This document shows positions 47,859-56,642 of a DNA stretch of 64,000 nt, one piece after another. The translations under genes were made by a program, and so were the position numbers. Source of the DNA: Meiothermus granaticius NBRC 107808 (GTDB lineage: Bacteria; Deinococcota; Deinococci; Deinococcales; Thermaceae); assembly GCF_003574355.1 (NCBI RefSeq), contig NZ_QWLB01000008.1, positions 27,360 to 91,359 of the forward strand. Direction: 5' to 3'. The notes beneath the pieces are model-generated. The model worked only from the letters and a program-made list of their open reading frames with translations. It was not told the origin of the DNA and ran no database searches. Each line of letters begins with the position of its first letter. The stretch's first letter is position 1.

Positions 47859-47893
47859 TATAGTGTACTTACTGTGGGTGAGGTTAGTACACT
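47859..47893 (+). promoter_or_regulatory. Promoter and probable autoregulatory operator of the 927-residue protein gene
   Basis: TATAGT (47859-47864) lies 9 nt before the GTG, without an SD. A perfect inverted repeat AGTGTACT (47862-47869) / AGTACACT (47886-47893) overlaps the -10 box and the start codon. The same half-site occurs at the aceA promoter. A protein bound here would block transcription. Confidence 0.55.
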
Positions 47894-50657
47894 TTGGCAA
47901 ACCCATCTGGAGATCCTGCGCGCCCGGCTTAGCGGGCGGGACCACCGCGGCAAGAAGGGCAGCCTGCGCTGGCTCGAGGCGGCGGTGGCGGAGCGAGGGG
48001 GGCGGGCCGGGACCGTCCGCAACATCCTGTACAAGGATCTGGGGAGCCCGGAGGAAAAGTTGAGGCTCTTCGATGTGCTGGCCGACCTCTACACCGAGGC
48101 CGGGCTGGAAGCCCCCTCCCTGCCTTCAGAACTGGCCCTGGAATCGGCTCGGCGGGCTCTGGGACGGGATAAACGGCGGCTGTTTCGGCGGTTTGTGCGG
48201 GGGCTCGAGGCGGGGGAAAAACCGCAGATGGTGATGGTGGGTGGGGCGGTAACCGGCAAAGGGGTGCTGTTGGCCGCGGTGGAGCGGGCCATTCCGGAAA
48301 GCCTCAGCCTCAACCTGGGAGGTGAGCTGGCCCAGCACCTTTATCCCCTGGCGGAACGGCTGGGGGTAGAGCTCGAGGCCACCCTGGCCCAGCTCTCCCC
48401 TACCCAGCCCTACGCCCTGCAGGCCGCCTTGCAAGGCGAGCTGCGCTCCGATCTGGCCAAGGCCCTCAACACCTATGGCAAACCGCTGCTGTTGCGGGCC
48501 GAGAAGGAAGGGCAGATTGGGGGCCTGCCGCTGCGGGACCCCCAAGGCAACCCGGTAGGGCTGGCGGCCTGGCTCGAGCCGCTGCTGCGCGGCCTGACCA
48601 TTCCCTTCTTGGCTGGGCTCTCCGAACCCCCGCCCAACCTGGCCTGGAGCCCCCTCTCCGCCCCGAGTCGGGCCGAGGCCCGGCGCTACGTCAAGGACCG
48701 CCTGCCGGACCTGGCTCCCGAACGGGTAGAGGCCTTGGTCAATCAGGCCGGGCGCAACTTTGCCGAGTTGTCGCGGCTGGTGCTCCTCGAGGCCGCCCAG
48801 ACCCAAGGCAGTTCCCCCAACCTGGCCCAGGACACCGCCCTGAGACCCATGCTGCAGGCCCTGAGCATCCTTTCCCCCGAGGCCGATCCCGCGGTACCGG
48901 TGGGGCTGCTCGAGAAGGCCCTGGGGAAGGGGCTGGATAAGCTCTCGCAGGCTGAGCGTACCCTGCTGAGCCCCATGGGTGAAGGCAAGGTACGACCCGC
49001 CTTGCGCTCCCTGCTGCCCGAGGTGCCCGAACGCGAGTCCCGGCGACTACACACGCTGGCCTTGGAGTTCTTCAAAGAGGATGTATTCCGCCAGCTCCAT
49101 CATGCCCTGGGGGCACGCCGCCTCGACCGGCTGCTGGAACTGCTCTCCCAGGATCCCAGCCGACTCTCGCTGTTGCCCAAGCTGTGGTCGGAGTCCGCAA
49201 ACTGGCCCCGCCTCGAGCGGGAGAAGCTGGCCATGGCCGTGGTTCGCTACCGGGCTGTTTTGGGGCAGTATGCCCACCCCGAGGCCCTGGAGGCTTTGGA
49301 CATTCTGGCCCACTCCCCTGAGCCCACCACCCAAACCTGGGCCCGAGTTAAGTCGGCAGAGGCCAAGGTGGACGCAGGGGAGTTCCCCGCGGCGCTTGAG
49401 CTGCTCCCCACCCCAAAGGAGCTTCAAGGTGAGGTGGGGGCCGAAGGACTGCTGGTCTGGGCGGCCATAGAGCGTTGGCAGGGGGACTACATCCAGGCCG
49501 AGGGCTATGTGCGGCAGGCCCTTTCCTTCCCCACTCCCCCCTTTCTGGCCGACCGGGTACGGCTATGGCAGGGATTGGTGGCCAAGGACGCTGGGCGCTT
49601 CGCCGAGGCCCTGGAGGCCCTCGAGCAGGTGACCCACGACCCTCTCCTGGTAGGCCGGGCCCGCTACCAATCGGGCGACCTGCTCCTGCGGCTGGGAAGG
49701 GTTGATGAGGCCGAAAGCTTGATGGGACAAGGCTTGAGGGCCCTCGAGGAGGCCGGGGCTCCCACCGAGGAGATCGCCCGGGTGCGGGCTCGCTTTGGCA
49801 CGGTGCTGCGCCGCCTGGCCAAGTTTTCCCCCGCAGAAGAGCACCTTTACCGTGCGGTACGCGAAACCCCCGATCCCTTCATCCGGGCCAGGGCCCAGAG
49901 CGAAGCCAGCCTGCTCGAGGCCGCTCGGGGTCGCCCCATCGAAGCCCTAGCTCAGGCCGCCGAAGCCGAGGCCTATTTCCGCGAGGTCAAAGAGCGGCCT
50001 GAGGAAGCCCATTATCGTCATCGCCGCACCCTCTTCCGCATGGCGGTGGCCTACTGGGTGCGCGATACCGGCTTGCCTTACCTAGCCCCCTTTCCCGGTG
50101 GGCAGAACTCCGCACAAGCCACCCGCATCCTGGAAAGCCTACAGGGGGAGTTGCAGGCCCAGCGGCTGCCGGGGGATCGCTACGCGGCGCTGAGCCTAGA
50201 TGTGGCTCTGCTGTTATCCCTGCTTAGCCCCGCGCTCGAGGCTGAACGGCTGCTGCGTCCCCAGCTCAAGCAAAACGACCCCTATTTTCAGGCCCAGGCC
50301 CGGCTAGGCTACGCCGAAGCCTTAGCCCGGCAGGGCAAGTGGGGCGAGGCCCTGGCCCAAACCGTGCAGATAGGGGATCTGCCCGACCCCGGTATCCTCA
50401 GCGGGAAGCTGGGGCTCGAGGTGCACGCCCTGCTGGGGCTGGGCCAGGAGGAAGCCGCCTGGACCCGGCTTGCCGCCGCCGCGACCCTCCCCCAGCCCTA
50501 TCGCGCCCAACTGGGGCGGGTGCTGGGCCGGTTATGGCCCCACCCTGCGCTACAGGAGCGACTGGGCAACCCCTCGCCGCTGGCTCCAGAGGACACCCTA
50601 GCCCTGTGGCTGGCGACAGCCCCGCCCCCAACCTCGAGCCAAGGCCCCTGGAGCTAG
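47874..50657 (+). CDS. Large helical protein with N-terminal HTH-like region, degenerate P-loop and TPR-like repeats
   Basis: A 927-residue cytoplasmic protein of unrecognised family. Residues 1-75 look helical with a possible helix-turn-helix (RAGTVRNILYKDLGSPEEKL). GGAVTGKG (123-130) resembles a P-loop in which glycine replaces the usual Ser/Thr. From about residue 400 to the end come repeated helix pairs (FAEALEALEQV, DEAESLMGQGLRALEEAG, KFSPAEEHLYRAVRE) typical of TPR. This layout resembles large signal-transducing NTPase regulators such as MalT-type proteins, but here the HTH is N-terminal. Position next to aceA and the shared operator suggest it regulates aceA. Its last 4 bp overlap the convergent hydrolase gene. 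Confidence 0.75.
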   Translation: MGEVSTLWQTHLEILRARLSGRDHRGKKGSLRWLEAAVAERGGRAGTVRNILYKDLGSPEEKLRLFDVLADLYTEAGLEAPSLPSELALESARRALGRDKRRLFRRFVRGLEAGEKPQMVMVGGAVTGKGVLLAAVERAIPESLSLNLGGELAQHLYPLAERLGVELEATLAQLSPTQPYALQAALQGELRSDLAKALNTYGKPLLLRAEKEGQIGGLPLRDPQGNPVGLAAWLEPLLRGLTIPFLAGLSEPPPNLAWSPLSAPSRAEARRYVKDRLPDLAPERVEALVNQAGRNFAELSRLVLLEAAQTQGSSPNLAQDTALRPMLQALSILSPEADPAVPVGLLEKALGKGLDKLSQAERTLLSPMGEGKVRPALRSLLPEVPERESRRLHTLALEFFKEDVFRQLHHALGARRLDRLLELLSQDPSRLSLLPKLWSESANWPRLEREKLAMAVVRYRAVLGQYAHPEALEALDILAHSPEPTTQTWARVKSAEAKVDAGEFPAALELLPTPKELQGEVGAEGLLVWAAIERWQGDYIQAEGYVRQALSFPTPPFLADRVRLWQGLVAKDAGRFAEALEALEQVTHDPLLVGRARYQSGDLLLRLGRVDEAESLMGQGLRALEEAGAPTEEIARVRARFGTVLRRLAKFSPAEEHLYRAVRETPDPFIRARAQSEASLLEAARGRPIEALAQAAEAEAYFREVKERPEEAHYRHRRTLFRMAVAYWVRDTGLPYLAPFPGGQNSAQATRILESLQGELQAQRLPGDRYAALSLDVALLLSLLSPALEAERLLRPQLKQNDPYFQAQARLGYAEALARQGKWGEALAQTVQIGDLPDPGILSGKLGLEVHALLGLGQEEAAWTRLAAAATLPQPYRAQLGRVLGRLWPHPALQERLGNPSPLAPEDTLALWLATAPPPTSSQGPWS

Positions 50658-51370
50658 CGCCTGAGTTCCGCTAGAAACCCCAGCAGTGCGGTATTAAAGG
50701 CCTTGGGGTTCTCCAGGTTGCTCAAATGCCCTGCTTCGGGCAGGATCAGCATCCGGCTATCGGGGATCGCGTGGGCCATCTGGCGGGCCTCGGTGGGCGG
50801 GGTAATGGTGTCCTCCTCGCCCACCAGCAGCAAAACCGGCACATGGATCTGGCCCAACAGGGGCCCTGAGTCGGGGCGATTGGCCAGGGACTCGAGGCTG
50901 CGCGCGGTCTGCTCGGGGTCGGCTGCCAACTGGAGCCTACGCACCCGCTCAACCACCTCAGGGCGCCGCGCGCGCGTGGTCGAGCCGAGGTGGCTGGGCA
51001 GCAGGAGGTCTGGGTAGAAGCCCAGCCCTTCGCGCCGAATTCGGGCGGCCTGCTCCGCTCGGGTGGCCCGGCCCTCAGGGGTGTCCGGGGTGGCCCGGGT
51101 ATCAGCCAGCACCAAACCCGCACAGCGCTCAGCCGACAGGCTCCACAGCCGGAAAGCGGTGTAGCCCCCCATTGAAAGCCCCACCCACACGGCCTTGTCC
51201 CAGCCCTGGTCGTCCATCGCCAACAGCACCGCGGCGGCGGCAGCCTCGAGGCTCTCCTTCCCCAGGAGGTCCGGGGCCAAAACCGGATGGTCTCGCAGCA
51301 CCCCAAGCTGCCCCTCCCACATGGCCGGGCCATAGGGAAAGGCGTGAAGAAACACGATGGGAAGTGGCAT
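50654..51370 (-). CDS. Alpha/beta hydrolase
   Basis: A 238-residue hydrolase with the nucleophile in GLSMGGYTA (near residue 94), an acid residue in VGEEDTITP and the histidine in EAGHLSN. The oxyanion motif is HAFPYG at the N-terminus. No signal peptide. It is the last gene of a minus-strand run after the nucleotidyltransferase gene. The substrate is unknown. Confidence 0.9.
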   Translation of the reverse strand: MPLPIVFLHAFPYGPAMWEGQLGVLRDHPVLAPDLLGKESLEAAAAAVLLAMDDQGWDKAVWVGLSMGGYTAFRLWSLSAERCAGLVLADTRATPDTPEGRATRAEQAARIRREGLGFYPDLLLPSHLGSTTRARRPEVVERVRRLQLAADPEQTARSLESLANRPDSGPLLGQIHVPVLLLVGEEDTITPPTEARQMAHAIPDSRMLILPEAGHLSNLENPKAFNTALLGFLAELRR

Positions 51371-51425
51371 GGCTTAAGGGTAGCAGAGCCCCGTCCAACC
51401 GGACAGAAGCCCCCTCGGCGGTGGA

Positions 51426-52733
51426 TTAGCGCTGTGGCCCCTCGGCCCGCAATGCGGCTTGATACAGCCGCTCAATCGCGGTCTCTCCGGTCTCGAGCTG
51501 ATAGGCAAAAGCCGCTTTCAGCAGCCGACCAAACTCCGGGCCTGGGGTATGCCCCCGCTCCACCAGGTGGCGCCCCTTCAGCAGCGGCTGCACCGGCACC
51601 GGCTGGGGTTCAAAGAACTTCCAGGCGGCGGGGTCTCGGCGATCTCCCGCGTCTGCGCGGCAGAGCTGCTCGAGCCGGAGCAGGTGGGGCCCGGCTTGGG
51701 CCTGAAACCTGCGGATCGCTCCTGGGGTAGGCGGGGTCAGCACCGGAACCATGTGCAGCCGGGTGGTCACCTCGAGCTCCTGGCGCAGCTCGCTCGACAA
51801 GCGCAGGTCTTGGGCGATTCGGGGGATACGCTCCGCCCCCACCACCTCATGGCCATGGAAGCTGTACCAGCCTTCGGGTTTCCACTCCGCGGTATCCCTC
51901 TTGCCCACATCGTGCAGCAGGGCATGCCAACGCACTTCAGGCTCCGCCCGGTCCACGACCTCGAGCACATGGGTCAACACATCCCCCTCAGGGTGCCACC
52001 GGGGGTTTTGCCGCAGCCGGTCGGTACCCTCAAACTCGGGAATCAGGCGCTGCAGGATGCCCAGATCGTAGAGGTAGCGCAAAAAGCGGCTGGGGGTGCC
52101 GTTTTGAAAGGCTTTATTGAACTCCGCCGTAACCCGCTCTACAGCCACATGGGAAAGCACCTCCGAAGCCGCTTGGCGGGCTGCCTCGAGGGTCTCCGAC
52201 TCGATCTCGAAACCGTAACGCGCCGCCAAGCGCCCCGCCCGAATCACCCGCAGATAATCCTCACGAAACCGCTGGCGGGGATCCCCCACCGCCCGCAGCC
52301 GCTTGGCCTCGAGGTCGGCCTGCCCCCGGTAAGGGTCAATCACCCTACCGCCGGCGTCCATGGCAATGGCTCCAATGGTGAAGTCTCGCCTCGAGAGGTC
52401 TTCCTCGATGCTCTGGCCCCAGACCACCCGGGCATGGCGCCCGTAGGTCTCCACATCCCGGCGAAAGGTGGTGACCTCATAGGGGTGGTGCCCCAGCAAC
52501 ACCGTGACGGTGCCGTACTCCAAGCCAGTGGGGATGGCCTCCAGGCCGTGCTCCTGGGCCAGGCGCAAGACCACCTCCGGTGGGGCTGAGGTGGCAAAAT
52601 CCAGGTCCTCGGGCTCGAGGCCCAGCAGGATATCGCGCACCGCACCGCCCACCAGGTACAGGTTGGGGAGAAACGAGAGCCGCTCGAGGATGGAAGGAAG
52701 GTTTTTCAACGGTCCACTAACTGGCTGACCCAC
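51426..52733 (-). CDS. tRNA nucleotidyltransferase/poly(A) polymerase family protein with HD domain
   Basis: A 435-residue class II nucleotidyltransferase. GGAVRDILLGLEPEDLDF has the GG and DxD catalytic motifs, RRDFTIGAIAMD is motif B, and an HD-type region WHALLHDVGKRDT lies in the C-terminal half. It likely adds CCA or part of it to tRNA 3' ends; some bacteria split CC- and A-adding work between two such enzymes, so a full CCA role is not certain. It starts at GTG without a good SD, so the first residues are uncertain. Confidence 0.88.
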   Translation of the reverse strand: MGQPVSGPLKNLPSILERLSFLPNLYLVGGAVRDILLGLEPEDLDFATSAPPEVVLRLAQEHGLEAIPTGLEYGTVTVLLGHHPYEVTTFRRDVETYGRHARVVWGQSIEEDLSRRDFTIGAIAMDAGGRVIDPYRGQADLEAKRLRAVGDPRQRFREDYLRVIRAGRLAARYGFEIESETLEAARQAASEVLSHVAVERVTAEFNKAFQNGTPSRFLRYLYDLGILQRLIPEFEGTDRLRQNPRWHPEGDVLTHVLEVVDRAEPEVRWHALLHDVGKRDTAEWKPEGWYSFHGHEVVGAERIPRIAQDLRLSSELRQELEVTTRLHMVPVLTPPTPGAIRRFQAQAGPHLLRLEQLCRADAGDRRDPAAWKFFEPQPVPVQPLLKGRHLVERGHTPGPEFGRLLKAAFAYQLETGETAIERLYQAALRAEGPQR

Positions 52734-52769
52734 CGCACTGGGGGCCTCCAGGCTCAGTGTAGCAAACGA

Positions 52770-53804
52770 TTAAGCGGTGTCCTCAAACCCCTGCAACACG
52801 TTGACCGCGTTGAGCCCAATCTCCTCTACCGCATACCCCCCCTCCATTACAAACAAGGTGGGCCTGCCGAGCCTAGCAATCCGCTCCCCAACGCGCAGGT
52901 AGTCGGGACTCTCGAGCCGGAACTGCGAGATCGGGTCACCCCGGAAGGTGTCCACCCCCAGCGAGACCACCAACACCTCTGGCCCGTAGGCTTGAATCTG
53001 CCGACAGGCGTGCTCGAGCCGCTCCATCCAGGCCGGGAACTCCGTTCCCCAGGGCATGGGGTAATTGAGGGTGTAGCCCTCCCCTGCCCCCTCCCCCCGT
53101 TCGTCGGCATGGCCCAAGAAGTAGGGGTACTCCACCCTGGGATCGGCGTGCAGGTTCACCACCAACACATCAGCGCGGGGGTAAAAAATGGCTTGGGTGC
53201 CGTTCCCATGGTGATAGTCCACATCCAGGATGGCCACCCGTTCGGCCCCCTGGTCGCGCAGGTACTGCGCCGCGATCGCGGCGTTGTTGAGAAAACAGTA
53301 CCCCCCCATATAGTCCTGGGCCGCGTGATGACCGGGGGGGCGGCAGAGGGCGAAGGCCGCCCTCGAGCCCCCTCGGACCTGCTCGGCGGCGGTCAGGGCT
53401 ACGTTGGCACTGCTGGCGACGGCCGTCCAGGTACCCGGGGTGATGGGGGAGGCGGCATCGAAAGAGAAGAACCCCAACCGGGCGTCAATCTGCTGGGGCT
53501 CGAGCCCCTGGTTCATGCGCCGCACCGGCCAGGCGTAGGGAAGGGCGTCGTGGGTGCGGCCCAGCTTGCTCCACTCCGCCCAGGCGGTTTGCAAAAAGCG
53601 CACATAGTTCGGCGAGTGAACCCGCAAAATCGGGTCCAGACCAAACTCTTGAGGCCCGATCACCTCCCCCAGCCTGACCTCCTGTACACGGCTGAGGATG
53701 ATCTCGGCCCGGCGCGGCATCTCAAAGACCGGTACCAGTTGTCCGGCCATCCACTCACCCCGGCCATGGTGGAGTTTATGGAGTTCGCTGTAAACGGTGA
53801 TCAT
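52770..53804 (-). CDS. aphA: Acetylpolyamine amidohydrolase (histone deacetylase family)
   Basis: Removes acetyl groups from acetylated polyamines. It has 344 residues. H159-H160 (PGHH) and the zinc ligands D196 and H198 (DVDYHHG) and D285 (LGVDTFRGDP) match the deacetylase family; the length and the GGYCFLNNAA segment match acetylpolyamine amidohydrolases. It follows the potD of set 2 by 18 nt, so uptake and deacetylation of acetylpolyamines appear linked. Confidence 0.92.
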   Translation of the reverse strand: MITVYSELHKLHHGRGEWMAGQLVPVFEMPRRAEIILSRVQEVRLGEVIGPQEFGLDPILRVHSPNYVRFLQTAWAEWSKLGRTHDALPYAWPVRRMNQGLEPQQIDARLGFFSFDAASPITPGTWTAVASSANVALTAAEQVRGGSRAAFALCRPPGHHAAQDYMGGYCFLNNAAIAAQYLRDQGAERVAILDVDYHHGNGTQAIFYPRADVLVVNLHADPRVEYPYFLGHADERGEGAGEGYTLNYPMPWGTEFPAWMERLEHACRQIQAYGPEVLVVSLGVDTFRGDPISQFRLESPDYLRVGERIARLGRPTLFVMEGGYAVEEIGLNAVNVLQGFEDTA

Positions 53805-53822
53805 GGGGCCCCTGGGTTCGGG

Positions 53823-54854
53823 TTAGCGCTTCAGCCGGGTCCAGACCTTGTCGCGCAGGTCAATGGCCTTCTGCGAGCAAATCTTGTTGGGCCGGAAGCG
53901 GCTGGTCAGGTTGGCGGGGGTGTTCACGGCAGGGTCGGTTTTGAGGGCGGGGTCAAAGTAGGCCGAGGACCCCTTGATGCTGTTGTTGTAACCGGTGAAG
54001 TTCGAGGCCACCGCAATGTTTTTGGGGTCCATCATCCAGTTGATGAACCGGATGGCTCCGGCCTTGTTCTTGGCCCCTTTGGGCACCGCGAAGTTGTCGT
54101 TCCAGAAGGGCAAGCCCTCCTTGGGGTAAACGAACACCGCGGTGGGTAGCTTCTCCTTGGTGCGGTGGGCGGCTCCGTTCCACTGCTGGTGCATGATGAC
54201 TTCCTTGGCCTGCATCCGCTCGATGGTTCCATCGGAGTTGTAGGCGGCCAGATAGGGTTTTTGCTTGAGCAGCACCTCCAGGATCTTCTCGGCTTGCTTG
54301 GGGTCTTCGGTGCACTGGTCAAACCCCAGATAGTAGGCCGCAGCACTGTACAAGTCGCTGGCATCGTTGAGGGCCACCACCTGGCCTTTGAGGGCCTCCG
54401 GTGGCTCAAAGAAGGATTTCCAGCTGTCCTCGAGCTTCCCCCCCGGAACCCGCGCGGAGTCATAGGTAAACCCGGTTACACCCCACATGTAGGGCGCACT
54501 GTACTCCCGCTTGGGGTCAAAGGGCGGTTTGGTAGAAAAATCGGCCACGTTTTTAAAGTTGGGCAACTTATAGGTGTCAATCTTCTCCAGGAGCCCCTGA
54601 TCAATCATGATCTTGACCATGTAATCGCTGGGCACAATCACGTCGTACCCGGTAGCCCCGGCCTTGAGCTTGGCCAGGAGCGATTCATTGGAGTCGTAGA
54701 CATCCAGGTTAACCCGGATACCGGTCTCCTTCTCAAACTGCTTGAGCAGCTCCGGCGGGATGTAGTTGGACCAGTTGTAGAGGTTGATGCTCTGCCCCTG
54801 GGCCAGGGCCAGAGGGGCTAGAAAAGCCGCAAGGATACCGATGGTTTTCTTCAT
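53823..54854 (-). CDS. potD: Polyamine-binding protein PotD (set 2)
   Basis: A 343-residue binding protein with signal peptide MKKTIGILAAFLAPLALAQ and mature start INLYNWSNYIPPELLKQFEK. YDVIVPSDYMVKIMI is the typical PotD motif. It is clearly more distant from the two PotD proteins of set 1 than these are from each other. A GGAGGAG SD precedes the ATG. Adjacent to aphA. Confidence 0.93.
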   Translation of the reverse strand: MKKTIGILAAFLAPLALAQGQSINLYNWSNYIPPELLKQFEKETGIRVNLDVYDSNESLLAKLKAGATGYDVIVPSDYMVKIMIDQGLLEKIDTYKLPNFKNVADFSTKPPFDPKREYSAPYMWGVTGFTYDSARVPGGKLEDSWKSFFEPPEALKGQVVALNDASDLYSAAAYYLGFDQCTEDPKQAEKILEVLLKQKPYLAAYNSDGTIERMQAKEVIMHQQWNGAAHRTKEKLPTAVFVYPKEGLPFWNDNFAVPKGAKNKAGAIRFINWMMDPKNIAVASNFTGYNNSIKGSSAYFDPALKTDPAVNTPANLTSRFRPNKICSQKAIDLRDKVWTRLKR

Positions 54855-54901
54855 ACCTTCTCCTCCTTAACCGCGCATCCGACACTTGGGGGACACCGGG
54901 T

Positions 54902-55699
54902 TCAGCGCGCTTGTCCCCGCTGCCCAACCACAAACGAGAGGGCCACCAACAGCACCGAAACCCCCAGCAACAGGGTGGAAATCGCATTGACCTCCGGGGT
55001 GATTCCGGTACGGATCATACCGAAGATATAGACCGGCAACGTGGTAGCCCCGGCTCCTGCCACAAAAAAGGTGATCACAAAGTCATCCATCGAGGTGATG
55101 AAGGCCAGCATGGCCCCAGAGACAATTCCGGGAACCAGCAGGGGCAAGGTGACCCGGCGAAAGGTGTGCCAGGGGCTGGCATATAGATCGGTCGCGGCCT
55201 CGGCCAGTCGAGGGTCAAGCCCCTCGAGCCGGGCCCGGATCGGCAGGTAGGCAAACGGAATGCAGAATACCGTGTGGGCCAGAATAACCGTGAGCAGACC
55301 CAGCTGTAAGCCAATGGCCAGAAAAAACAGCAGCGAGGCCACCGCGGTCACAATTTCTGGAACCAATAGGGGCAACCCCACCAGGCCGTTGAACAGGTTC
55401 TGCCCGCGAAACCGGCGCCCGGTCATGCCCACCGCGGCCGCAACCGCCACAAGGGTGGAGAGAAGGGTGGCCGCAGTCGCCACAATCAGCGAATTCTGGG
55501 CGGCCCGCAGGATGTTGGGGTTGTCCAGCACCCCCTTGTACCAATCCCAGCTAAATCCCGTCCAGATCGTGGCCACCTGGTTGGCGTTGAATGAAAGGGC
55601 CACCAAAACGAAAATTGGCACATACAAAAACGCAAAAAACAGCACCATCACCCAGAACAAGCCGGGAAAGCGCCAGAGGGGGTTGCGGGGGTTGATCAT
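54902..55699 (-). CDS. potC: Polyamine ABC transporter permease PotC (set 2)
   Basis: A 265-residue permease with six hydrophobic segments and the EAA loop LAEAATDLYASPWHTFRRVTLPLLVPG. Its ATG overlaps the potB stop by 4 bp. Confidence 0.93.
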   Translation of the reverse strand: MINPRNPLWRFPGLFWVMVLFFAFLYVPIFVLVALSFNANQVATIWTGFSWDWYKGVLDNPNILRAAQNSLIVATAATLLSTLVAVAAAVGMTGRRFRGQNLFNGLVGLPLLVPEIVTAVASLLFFLAIGLQLGLLTVILAHTVFCIPFAYLPIRARLEGLDPRLAEAATDLYASPWHTFRRVTLPLLVPGIVSGAMLAFITSMDDFVITFFVAGAGATTLPVYIFGMIRTGITPEVNAISTLLLGVSVLLVALSFVVGQRGQAR

Positions 55700-56640
55700 A
55701 GCAGGCTCCCCTTACCCCGAAAACGCAGGGCGTAGATCAACATAAACAGCAGCACCAGCGCCAACAAGGCGAAGGAAAGCGCCGCCCCAAAAGGCCAGTC
55801 GCGCGAAGCCCCAAACTGTTGCTGGATGAGGTTACCGATCATCAAGCTCTTGGCCCCGCCCAGCAGCTCGGGGATGTAGTAGGTGCCCAGGGCGGGGACA
55901 AACACCAGAATGCAGCCCGCGATTACCCCCGGTGCGGCCAGCGGCAGCACCACCCGCCACAGGGCCTTCCAGCGGTTGGCATAGAGGTCAAAGGCGGCCT
56001 CGAGCAAGCGCCAGTCCAGCTTCTCCAGGCTGGTGTAGATCGGCAGCACCATGAAGGGCAAAAAGGCATAGACCAGGCCAATTTGCACCGCGATGGGGGT
56101 GTACAGCAGATCCAACGAGCCCTGCAGCAGACCCATTTGCTTCAGCCCCGATTCAATTAGCCCACCATTGCGCAGCAGCAAAATCCAGGCGTAGGTGCGC
56201 ACCAGGAGGTTGGTCCAGAAAGGGATGGTGACCAGAAAGATCAGCCACTGGCGACGGCGGGGGGTCTGCAGGGCGATATACAGCGAGACCGGAAAACCGA
56301 TCAGAAGGGTGATCAGCATGGTGATGAAGGCCAGGCCGAAGGAGCGCGAGAAGATCGAGAGGTAGTCGGTATTGAGCGAGAGCGAGTCGTCGAGGTTCCG
56401 GTCGAAGAGGAACTTGATGTAAGCCTCGGGGGTATAGTGCCCCCATCTGACCCCGCCAAAGCTGCCCGGCTCGAGCCAGGACATCAGGGCCATCAGGAGC
56501 ATCGGGAGCAGCATGAGCCCCACCAAAACGAGCCCAGCCGGCAGGATCAGGGCCCAGCGGGTCAGCAGATCCCGGCGCTCCAGCGCCCGCCGGGCCGAAC
56601 CGCCGGCAATAGAGGTGACCTCGCGCGAAGGGGTGGCCAT
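55696..56640 (-). CDS. potB: Polyamine ABC transporter permease PotB (set 2)
   Basis: A 314-residue permease with an N-terminal extension of about 27 residues, six hydrophobic segments and the EAA loop LLEAAFDLYANRWKALWRVVLPLAAPG. It starts 2 nt after potA and overlaps potC. Confidence 0.93.
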   Translation of the reverse strand: MATPSREVTSIAGGSARRALERRDLLTRWALILPAGLVLVGLMLLPMLLMALMSWLEPGSFGGVRWGHYTPEAYIKFLFDRNLDDSLSLNTDYLSIFSRSFGLAFITMLITLLIGFPVSLYIALQTPRRRQWLIFLVTIPFWTNLLVRTYAWILLLRNGGLIESGLKQMGLLQGSLDLLYTPIAVQIGLVYAFLPFMVLPIYTSLEKLDWRLLEAAFDLYANRWKALWRVVLPLAAPGVIAGCILVFVPALGTYYIPELLGGAKSLMIGNLIQQQFGASRDWPFGAALSFALLALVLLFMLIYALRFRGKGSLL

Positions 56641-56642
56641 CT

